A model generated the notes under the pieces. The model saw only the letters and a list, made by a program, of their open reading frames with translations. It had not been told where the DNA came from and ran no database searches. Shown here piece by piece: positions 4,812 to 10,135 of a DNA stretch of 10,135 nt. Made by a program: the position numbers and the translations under genes. The stretch comes from Acidobacteriota bacterium. GTDB lineage: Bacteria; Acidobacteriota; Terriglobia; Bryobacterales; Bryobacteraceae. How positions within the stretch are numbered: the first letter of the stretch is position 1; each line of letters begins with the position of its first letter. Where the stretch lies: assembly GCA_018268875.1 (NCBI GenBank), contig JAFDVT010000379.1, positions 1 through 10,135 on the forward strand, given 5' to 3'.

Positions 4812-5378
4812 ATGCAACTGCTTGCCTACATGCTGTTGTGGTTTTCCTGCTTTTCGAGCTTTGCCTGGGCCACCCGGCGCCACTTCCGCAATACCGGCGC
4901 CTACACCGGGGGCATGCGCCTGACCTTGGGCCTGGGCACTTTCTTCGCGTTGCTGCAAGCGGGCGCGATCGCTTCCGGCATGCGGTCGCCTGCCGCGTTG
5001 GCGCTTTACGCCGCGTCGTTCGCGTTGTTCTGGTGGACCATCGCCGCCACGCGGGGCAAGGGGTTTGGCGCCTGCTATGCTTCGCTCTCCTCGCTCGCGC
5101 TGGTCACCACGGGGCCGTACCGTTGGGTGCGGCATCCGTTCTATTGTTCGTATCTTCTGGCCTGGATCGCGGGCATGTTCCTGCATCCGGCGCTTGTGGT
5201 GGCGCCGCTGGCCATGTACGCGCTGTACCGGCGGGCGGCCGTCGATGAGGAAATGCAACTCGCCGATGGTCCATTCGGCGAAGAATACCGCAGGTACATG
5301 CGGGGCACCGGACGATTCTTTATTTCGTTTTCTTCCGGTAAACGTGCGCGCTATCGGGATAGCGAAGCTGTTCTGTGA
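4812..5378 (+). CDS. Integral-membrane isoprenylcysteine carboxyl methyltransferase (ICMT)-like protein
   Basis: A 188-residue membrane protein with about four hydrophobic segments (3-20, 37-56, 60-78, 112-138). The C-terminal half has the signature of the ICMT/PEMT-like SAM-dependent methyltransferase superfamily: VTTGPYRWVRHPFYCSYLL with Arg107-His108-Pro109, then VDEEMQL (Glu146-Glu147) and GPFGEEYRRYMRGTGRFF with the FGxxYxxY motif (155-162). Family members methylate a carboxylate (ICMT) or an amine (PEMT) on a lipid-like substrate at the membrane. Bacteria often lack prenylated proteins, so the real substrate must be something else. Being translationally coupled to the acyltransferase, the simplest guess is the acylated product of that enzyme. 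The last 19 codons overlap the convergent TPR gene by 59 bp; the tail SGKRARYRDSEAVL after the conserved region is probably not essential. Confidence 0.85.
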   Translation: MQLLAYMLLWFSCFSSFAWATRRHFRNTGAYTGGMRLTLGLGTFFALLQAGAIASGMRSPAALALYAASFALFWWTIAATRGKGFGACYASLSSLALVTTGPYRWVRHPFYCSYLLAWIAGMFLHPALVVAPLAMYALYRRAAVDEEMQLADGPFGEEYRRYMRGTGRFFISFSSGKRARYRDSEAVL

Positions 5379-6642
5379 GCTGCTGGAACCGCGGATACCG
5401 CCATAGAACATCCACCATTTCGAGATGCAGGAACATGGGCAGGAGCGGGAACCGGTTCGCGGCCATGCGTTCGAACGAAGCGATCGCCTTTTCGTGGCGG
5501 CCGAAGATCAGCGAGGTGAGCGCCGCGGAAATTTCCGTGTTGCCGCCTTCTTCGACGGGCTGAATCGTGACGGCCTTTCTGCCCGTCGTGGCGGCCGACA
5601 TTCCCTTCGCGCTTAGAGAGATCATCTCTCCTGGAGGACTGCGTTTGGCCCGCATCGCCGCCTTTACTTGCGACACCAGCGCGCGGGCGCGGTGCCCCAT
5701 CGTCCATTGCACGGACGCCAGCCAGCTTAAGGACGAGTGATCCGACGGGTACAAAACGGACGCTCGTTCCAGTTCGCGCACCGCATCGTGATAGCGACGG
5801 CAGACGTGCAGGCAGATGCCATAGTTCACTTGCGCCATGTGCAAAGGATTCTGCTGGGTTTCGAGCAGCTCCTCCATCAGTTCCGCCAATTCGCCGGCGT
5901 GCCCGGTGGCCATCATGTGAATTTGGCGCCAGGGATGTGTGGCGGCCCGCAGTCCCCCTCCCGCGGCAATGGCGCGCTCGAAAGACAGGCGGGCTTCGTC
6001 CCAGTTCCAATGCAGGCACGTTTGCACGCCGCCCATCACCACATGCGATTCCCACGCTTCCGGAGCGAAAGAAATTGCCTTTTGCGCCGCCGCCTCCGCT
6101 TCGCGAAGACGCTCCAGCGGAGGGTCGCCGTGTATAGCAAGCATGATCAGGATTTCGGCGCGAAGCGCCCATGCGATGCCGAGCGATGGGAATTGCGCCA
6201 GTAATTCGCCCGTTTCGCGAAGACCTTCGCGAAGTTCGGCCGGAAAGCGGCTTTCCGCCAGCAGACGAACAAGGTTCACCGCCCGGCGCGTTTCCGGTGT
6301 GATCGACCCGAGCATTTCAAATACGGGCAGATACGAATTTTCCGGCAGCGTGATGCGCAACGCCTCGTTGGGAACGTCCTCGTAATAGGCGGCGATGCGC
6401 TTGCGCAGATTGTGCATCTGCACGCGAACATGGGGATGCGTGTACGGATGAAAGTCCTCGGTGGGGATCTGAAAGACATCTGTGGCGATCTGGCTTTCAG
6501 ATATGTGCCCGCCGTCCAAGGCGCGCTCCACGAGATAGGAAAGCAGCGCCTTCAGGACCTTGGTCTTCGAGAACTGGGGATGGGCCAACATCCGCGCCAG
6601 ACCAGCGCGGATCCGGTTCGATCGACCCTCCCCTGGAGGCAT
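5320..6642 (-). CDS. TPR-like protein with N-terminal helical/DNA-binding-like domain (paralogue B)
   Basis: A 440-residue protein, paralogous over nearly its full length to the one at 2840-4129. Shared blocks: I-x-x-xL-x-R-x-LAHPxF near the N-terminus, FHPYxHxxVRVQxxNLR (64-80), AYY, ESRFPxxL, AIHGxPPLxxLRxAExxA, CLHWNW / FLHWRW, NYGICL / NLGITL, and a RSPP segment. The N-terminal 110 residues are the putative DNA-binding-like module and the rest TPR-like helical repeats; no enzyme motif is visible. I chose ATG 6642, 11 nt after the encapsulin stop, because it aligns with the paralogue's N-terminus. A start at 6825 would overlap the encapsulin gene by about 170 nt. It is probably the last gene of the peroxidase-encapsulin transcript. 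Whether it helps regulate or assemble the compartment is unknown; the paralogue away from any encapsulin argues against a dedicated role. Confidence 0.85.
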   Translation of the reverse strand: MPPGEGRSNRIRAGLARMLAHPQFSKTKVLKALLSYLVERALDGGHISESQIATDVFQIPTEDFHPYTHPHVRVQMHNLRKRIAAYYEDVPNEALRITLPENSYLPVFEMLGSITPETRRAVNLVRLLAESRFPAELREGLRETGELLAQFPSLGIAWALRAEILIMLAIHGDPPLERLREAEAAAQKAISFAPEAWESHVVMGGVQTCLHWNWDEARLSFERAIAAGGGLRAATHPWRQIHMMATGHAGELAELMEELLETQQNPLHMAQVNYGICLHVCRRYHDAVRELERASVLYPSDHSSLSWLASVQWTMGHRARALVSQVKAAMRAKRSPPGEMISLSAKGMSAATTGRKAVTIQPVEEGGNTEISAALTSLIFGRHEKAIASFERMAANRFPLLPMFLHLEMVDVLWRYPRFQQLTEQLRYPDSAHVYRKKTK

Positions 6643-6653
6643 GGGATGCAACG

Positions 6654-7466
6654 CTATTTCGCTGGCGCCGAGAGAGCGACCGATGCTTCTCCGGTCATGT
6701 GCAGGAACGTGAAGGTCTCCTGCAAATACAGCGTTACGGTGGACTCGTTGTGACTCAAATAGCCAATCGATAGGTCCTGGCCGATGTCCAGCTTGAAGTC
6801 GCCACCGCGCGTCGTCACGACACAAGCTCCTTCAATCGCAGGCGCCCAAATAATCTGGTCGTCGACGAGGCGCTTGACGTGTTCGAGCACGGGATACCCG
6901 TGATCGCTGGTCTCGGAAAGAGCAGTGTACGCATCGGCTCCAAGCAGTACCGCGTAGGGGCCGTTGACGCCGACCAGACGCAACTGGCTGAGGCTTTGGG
7001 CGATTGCGTCCGGATAGTCACGGACATCGTTCGGCAACACCAGCCGCGGATTGCTGGTGCCTTCTCGAATTCCCACAATACTCGCGGCGGCGTAGCCATC
7101 GAACACGGCGCAGTCCTCGGCGAACGCGATCTGGCGAGCCGCGTCTTTGACGGGTTGCCAATTCGAATCGTTCGCGCCACGTTCGACGTCATCGATCGAC
7201 TCCCGGTCGAGATCGAACGTCACACGCAATTCGACCACCGGTTTTGCCTCGCGCAACCGGGCGATCACGCCGTCCCTTGGCGCGGCAATCCGCGTCAGGT
7301 GACCGGTGCCAACCGCGGCGTGAACGGCGCCCTTGGGTTCCGACACGTCCACCACGCGCCGTCCGGCGACGTAGCGCTTGAAGGTTCGCGCGGTCTCTTC
7401 TTCAATCTGGGACCAGGCTGCCTCGGAAATTGGCGCGAGCTCACGATGTAGATTATTCATGTTCAT
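6654..7466 (-). CDS. enc: Family 1 encapsulin shell protein
   Basis: A 270-residue HK97-fold capsid-like protein that self-assembles into a protein nanocompartment, typically a 60-mer of about 24 nm, around cargo enzymes. Family hallmarks in order: LAPISEAAWSQIEEETARTFKRYVAGRRVVDV at the N-terminus, VVELRVTFDLDRESIDDVERG (E-loop region, about 77-97), AEDCAVFDGY, GPYAVLLGADAYTAL, and the near-invariant RGGDFKLDIGQDLSIGY followed by LYLQETFTFLHMTGEASVAL. Length matches the family's 265-270. The gene begins within the end of the peroxidase gene: ATG 7466 overlaps it by 14 nt, ATG 7460 by 8 nt. AAGGA is 4 nt before the first ATG and 10 nt before the second, so MNNLHREL from 7460 may be the true start. 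The order cargo-then-shell and tight overlap are typical of DyP-encapsulin operons. Confidence 0.96.
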   Translation of the reverse strand: MNMNNLHRELAPISEAAWSQIEEETARTFKRYVAGRRVVDVSEPKGAVHAAVGTGHLTRIAAPRDGVIARLREAKPVVELRVTFDLDRESIDDVERGANDSNWQPVKDAARQIAFAEDCAVFDGYAAASIVGIREGTSNPRLVLPNDVRDYPDAIAQSLSQLRLVGVNGPYAVLLGADAYTALSETSDHGYPVLEHVKRLVDDQIIWAPAIEGACVVTTRGGDFKLDIGQDLSIGYLSHNESTVTLYLQETFTFLHMTGEASVALSAPAK

Positions 7467-8538
7467 TCTTTCCTTTGAGGGAACCGATCCCGAGTGAACC
7501 GTCTTGAAGCCGGGTGGCTTCGGGGCTGCTGGTTTGTTCCACGGTGGATTCTGAAGCGGCGGGCTCTTCCGCGGCTACGTCATCGAGAAACGACTCGGTT
7601 GGAACGAAAAACAGCGTGCCGGTGACGGGGCGGCTGACGTCTAGCAGACGATCGTAGTTGCCGGGCGGACGGCCGATATACATGTTCTCGAGCATTTGCT
7701 CGATCGTACGCGGCGAGCGGCTGTACCCGATGAAGTACGTCCCAAACTCGCCCTGCGCGGGGCTTCCAAACGGCATGTTGCCGCGCAGAATCTTGATCTC
7801 TTTTCCGTTCTCGATAATCGTGGTGAGCGCATTGTGCGCGGAAGTCGGTTTCACCGAATCGGCGAGTTCGATGTTCGAAACCTTCTTACGTCCGACAATG
7901 CCTTCCTGTACCTCGGTAGGCAATGCGTTCCACGCCTGAAGGTCGTGCAGATACTTCTGCACGATGACATAGCTGCCACCGGCAAACGCCGCGTCTTCCT
8001 CGCCCACGAATACGGCATCGTTCATCGCTTGGCCCGTCGGATTTTCACTTCCATCGACAAAGCCGAGCAAATCGCGATTGTCAAAGTACCGGAATCCCTG
8101 CACTTCGTCGGTCGACGCCAGCGCGGAGCCGATGCTCGCCAGGATCTGCGTTTCCAACTCGAAACATAAATCCATCCGAGTGGCGCGGATGTGAAACAGC
8201 AGATCCCCGGGCGTTGACACGGCATGCCGGGTACCGGACCGAACCTCTTGAAAGGGATGCAATTCCTTCGGCTGCGGCGCGCCAAACAAGTCCCGCCAGA
8301 TTCCAGATCCAAATCCGACCACGCACGAAAGCTGCGCGTCGAGATCCTGAAACCCGATGGAGCGGACAAACCCCGCAATGTCGCCGCAAAACGAGCGGAT
8401 GGTATCCAGGTTGGCGGCGCCGGGCTTGACGGTCGCAACCAGAAAAATTGCGGAACTTGTGAGCGGCCGGCCTACAGCCTGGGCGTCTGCTGAAACATCA
8501 TTTACTGCAACGAGAGCGTCTGTTTTGTTCAATCCCAT
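7453..8538 (-). CDS. dyp: DyP-type heme peroxidase, encapsulin cargo
   Basis: A 361-residue dye-decolourising peroxidase that uses hydrogen peroxide and heme to oxidise dyes and other substrates. Seen motifs (numbered from ATG 8538): AIFLVATVK ferredoxin-like strand, LLGFVDGSENPTG with the GxxDG distal signature and catalytic Asp162, PTSAHNA with likely proximal heme ligand His235, and ILRGNMPFGS with distal Arg252, then GTYFIGYSRSPRTIEQML. A Glu/Ala/Ser-rich linker (about 315-345) leads to DGSLGIGSLKG (346-356), which is the consensus targeting peptide that binds the inside of family 1 encapsulins. Five residues (KNEHE) follow it, coded where the gene overlaps the shell gene. An in-frame GTG at 8571 would add MRSLQGGSGDF; I prefer the ATG, with AGGCG 6 nt upstream. 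No signal peptide, as expected for cytoplasmic cargo. Confidence 0.95.
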   Translation of the reverse strand: MGLNKTDALVAVNDVSADAQAVGRPLTSSAIFLVATVKPGAANLDTIRSFCGDIAGFVRSIGFQDLDAQLSCVVGFGSGIWRDLFGAPQPKELHPFQEVRSGTRHAVSTPGDLLFHIRATRMDLCFELETQILASIGSALASTDEVQGFRYFDNRDLLGFVDGSENPTGQAMNDAVFVGEEDAAFAGGSYVIVQKYLHDLQAWNALPTEVQEGIVGRKKVSNIELADSVKPTSAHNALTTIIENGKEIKILRGNMPFGSPAQGEFGTYFIGYSRSPRTIEQMLENMYIGRPPGNYDRLLDVSRPVTGTLFFVPTESFLDDVAAEEPAASESTVEQTSSPEATRLQDGSLGIGSLKGKNEHE

Positions 8539-8700
8539 GAAATCGCCTGAGCCGCCTTGCAAGGAACGCACAGCCGCCGGACCTTGCCAACTCCTCCATC
8601 GAAGGTGCGAACCCTCAAAGTCGCATGGACCTGGACTGCTGTTGGCAAGCTTTCCCTAGAGGATACATGATCGCACCTCCGGCCGTCCGGTGACGGAACC
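8539..8700 (-). promoter_or_regulatory. 162-nt leader region before the peroxidase-encapsulin operon with interleaved inverted repeats
   Basis: Two perfect inverted repeats interleave: CTTGCCAAC (8583-8591) with GTTGGCAAG (8641-8649), and AGGTGCGA (8603-8610) with TCGCACCT (8671-8678). As RNA, the order arm1-arm2-arm1'-arm2' is a pseudoknot topology; as DNA, either pair could be operator half-sites. A small hairpin CCGTC-ACCG-GACGG (8683-8696 on the minus strand) lies right after the channel gene but lacks a U-tract. I see no convincing -35/-10 pair, so transcription may read through from the channel gene or use a non-standard promoter. Confidence 0.45.
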
Positions 8701-9585
8701 TTATGTGGACGTTTTCCCCTGTTCCATCACCAACACTTTACCCGGCCAAGGCAGCTGAACCCCATTCTCTTCGAAGCATTTCTTGACCCGGCTCTGCAAC
8801 TCACAACTGACAGCCCCGCTATCGGTTGGCACGGTCTTCGCAAGAATCAAGTAATCGGCCGCACCGTCGCCGACCCGGTCGATTCCGGGCACCTGCACGT
8901 CACCTACGATGGACTTTACAAATTTCGGATCGTTTCGGACGGAATCGCCCACCTGCTGCAACAGCTTGACGATCCGGTCGCTGTCCTCGCCGTAAGCGAC
9001 GACAACGCGGACGGTGAGTTGCGACCAGTCCCGCGACATATTGGAAACAACCGTGGCTTGGCTGTTGGGCACGATATGGATGGTGCCGTCGTCACCGCGC
9101 AGCGTGGTGTGGCGGAGCGTCATTTCTTCCACGGTTCCCTGTACGCCGGCCATCCGCACTTCATCGCCAATGTCATATTGGTCGTTCAGCAGGATAAAGA
9201 AGCCGTTGATGAAATCGTGCGCCAGCGTTTGCGCGCCAAAGCCAAGCGCCAAGCCCACGATACCGGCGCTGGCAAGAATCGGGCCCAGATTCAATCCCAG
9301 TAACGGCAGGACTTCGAGCGCCGCAACAAAGACAATGACGAAAACGCCGATGTTGGTGATGACGCCGGCAACCGTGCGGACCTGCTGCATTCGGACACCA
9401 GATGGAAGGCGCCGGAGTTGCCGTTTCGTGATCTTTGCGGCCAGCACCTTAAGAACGCGAATCAAAATGAAGGCGACGATGGTGACGAAGACCACCTTGG
9501 GCAGATCGTGCCGCAAGAATAGGACGGCATCATCCGTCCACGAGTGCAGCACCCCTTCCAGCTTTTCTCCCGCGGAAATCAGCAT
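8701..9585 (-). CDS. mscS: MscS-family small-conductance mechanosensitive channel
   Basis: A 294-residue inner-membrane channel that opens under membrane tension and releases solutes on hypo-osmotic shock. It has the minimal three-helix layout: TM1 about 27-48, TM2 about 73-95, and the pore helix TM3 ILASAGIVGLALGFGAQTLAHDFINGFFILL (103-133) with the Gly/Ala packing pattern of MscS. The cytoplasmic beta domain follows with QYDIGDEVRMAGVQGTVEEMTLRHTTLRGDDGTIHIVPNSQ (136-176), including the conserved IPN-type turn. The C-terminal alpha-beta domain (190-285) closes the vestibule. Length is close to E. coli MscS (286). The ATG at 9585 overlaps the upstream oxidoreductase gene by 7 nt (9579-9585), so the two are co-transcribed and probably translationally coupled. 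Confidence 0.95.
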   Translation of the reverse strand: MLISAGEKLEGVLHSWTDDAVLFLRHDLPKVVFVTIVAFILIRVLKVLAAKITKRQLRRLPSGVRMQQVRTVAGVITNIGVFVIVFVAALEVLPLLGLNLGPILASAGIVGLALGFGAQTLAHDFINGFFILLNDQYDIGDEVRMAGVQGTVEEMTLRHTTLRGDDGTIHIVPNSQATVVSNMSRDWSQLTVRVVVAYGEDSDRIVKLLQQVGDSVRNDPKFVKSIVGDVQVPGIDRVGDGAADYLILAKTVPTDSGAVSCELQSRVKKCFEENGVQLPWPGKVLVMEQGKTST

Positions 9586-10135
9586 GGCAACGCCCGCTCC
9601 AGGTTCTTTTCCACGTCTTTCTTAGAAAAATCCAGCTGTTCGTATGGTTCCACCGGAGACAGCGTGATGCGAATGCATTTGGAGACAGGCTGATTACTCT
9701 TAGCGGCCACGCTACGAACCGGCACAAGGACGTTGGTCTCCGGATAATACGCGGCGGCGCTCCTCCGCGCGATCTCATACGGGACCACCGCAAAGCGAGG
9801 CGCCATGCGAACCTCACCTTCAAAGTGACTATAGATATCCACGATCTGTCCGGCCCGCAGGCCATGCGCCTCCATGTCGCGAGGATTCAAAAACACAACA
9901 CGGCGCCCGCCAAAAATGCCGCGGTACCGGTCGTCCAAGCCGTAAATCACCGAGTTGAATTGATCGTGGCTGCGAACGGTGGTCAGCAGGAACTCATTCG
10001 GCGCCAGATCGTGTACCGGGATGGGGCAAACTGTGAATTTTGCCTTTCCCGAATCCGTCTTAAACACGCGCTGCCGGGCGGCGTTCGGAAGGTAAAAGAA
10101 CTTCTCCTTCGCAAGCCGCTCGTTGAAGTTTTCAA
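9579..10135 (-). CDS. YdeP/FdhF-like molybdopterin oxidoreductase alpha subunit, partial (N-terminal part beyond right edge)
   Basis: The frame is open to the right edge; 184 C-terminal residues and the TGA at 9579-9581 are visible. Reading from the edge: ENFNERLAKEKFFYLPNAAR, then VFKTDSGKAKFTVCPIPVHDLAPNEFLLTTVRSHDQFNSVIYGLDDRYRGIFGGRRVVFLNP. TVRSHDQFN-T/S-x-IYGLDDRYRGI-x-GGRRVVF and the later PYEIARRSAAAYYPETNVLVPVRSVA are the molybdopterin-guanine-dinucleotide-binding C-terminal domain of the YdeP-like branch of formate dehydrogenase-type oxidoreductases (about 760 residues when complete). The natural substrate of this branch is not settled; E. coli YdeP is linked to acid resistance. An internal GTG at 10067 is not the real start, since family-matching sequence continues upstream. 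The final Cys is encoded in the 7-nt overlap with the channel gene. Confidence 0.92.
   Translation of the reverse strand, partial: ENFNERLAKEKFFYLPNAARQRVFKTDSGKAKFTVCPIPVHDLAPNEFLLTTVRSHDQFNSVIYGLDDRYRGIFGGRRVVFLNPRDMEAHGLRAGQIVDIYSHFEGEVRMAPRFAVVPYEIARRSAAAYYPETNVLVPVRSVAAKSNQPVSKCIRITLSPVEPYEQLDFSKKDVEKNLERALPC

Noticed and set aside
4689..5411. Minus-strand open frame (240 residues) opposite the methyltransferase-like gene
   Set aside because: Arg/Gln/Gly-rich without domain. The plus strand shows the conserved RHP, EE and FGxxYxxY motifs.
6643..6825. Longer form of TPR paralogue B starting at 6825
   Set aside because: It would overlap the encapsulin gene by about 170 nt, and the extra residues have no counterpart in the paralogue.
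8539..8660. Possible tRNA in the peroxidase leader (GGTTCG-like loop on the minus strand)
   Set aside because: The flanking bases do not form a 5-bp T-arm, and no acceptor or anticodon stem can be drawn.
1..10135. CRISPR array, insertion sequence, integrase or attachment site
   Set aside because: No regularly spaced repeats, transposase motifs or terminal inverted repeats with target duplications were seen.

Overview
The window looks like the chromosome of an Acidobacteriota member, probably Solibacter/Bryobacter-like. This is inferred from the GC-rich, densely coding sequence, an ECF sigma factor of the type abundant in that phylum, two proteins joining an N-terminal helical DNA-binding-like domain to TPR-like repeats, and several small secreted proteins with no well-known homologue. 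I see no rRNA, tRNA, CRISPR array, insertion sequence or phage gene.

Left part (1-4129, all minus strand). Reading in the direction of transcription: a TPR/helical-domain protein (4129-2840), a secreted protein with a PPC-like beta domain (2780-2091), an ECF sigma factor (1928-1341), a secreted protein (1303-458), and a secreted protein with an Ala/Pro/Lys linker that runs off the left edge (409-1). The PPC-like gene and the sigma gene are each preceded by the same promoter-like element: TTAACA, 5 nt, TWAACATCGAA, 4 nt, ATTGCC. Each element is followed by a hairpin. This suggests co-regulation, either autoregulation by the sigma factor or control by a PhoB/PhoP-type response regulator.

Middle (4130-5378, plus strand). 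A two-gene operon encodes a LuxI-fold (autoinducer-synthase-like) N-acyltransferase and, one nucleotide after its stop codon, an integral-membrane isoprenylcysteine-carboxyl-methyltransferase-like enzyme. The acyltransferase start codon lies in a perfect 9-bp hairpin and has no Shine-Dalgarno sequence. A 7-bp inverted repeat brackets the predicted promoter. This pair is the best candidate in the window for an undescribed system: making, and perhaps methyl-esterifying, an acylated small molecule. Two paralogous TPR/helical-domain proteins flank it.

Right part (5320-10135, all minus strand). In transcription order: the C-terminus of a YdeP/FdhF-like molybdopterin oxidoreductase, an MscS-type mechanosensitive channel (7-nt overlap), a 162-nt leader with interleaved inverted repeats, a DyP-type peroxidase with a textbook encapsulin-targeting tail, the family 1 encapsulin shell protein (start overlapping the peroxidase stop), and the second TPR/helical-domain protein 11 nt later. 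The peroxidase and shell should form a cargo-loaded nanocompartment, a known system. The channel and oxidoreductase next to it suggest a stress-related neighbourhood, but that is inference.
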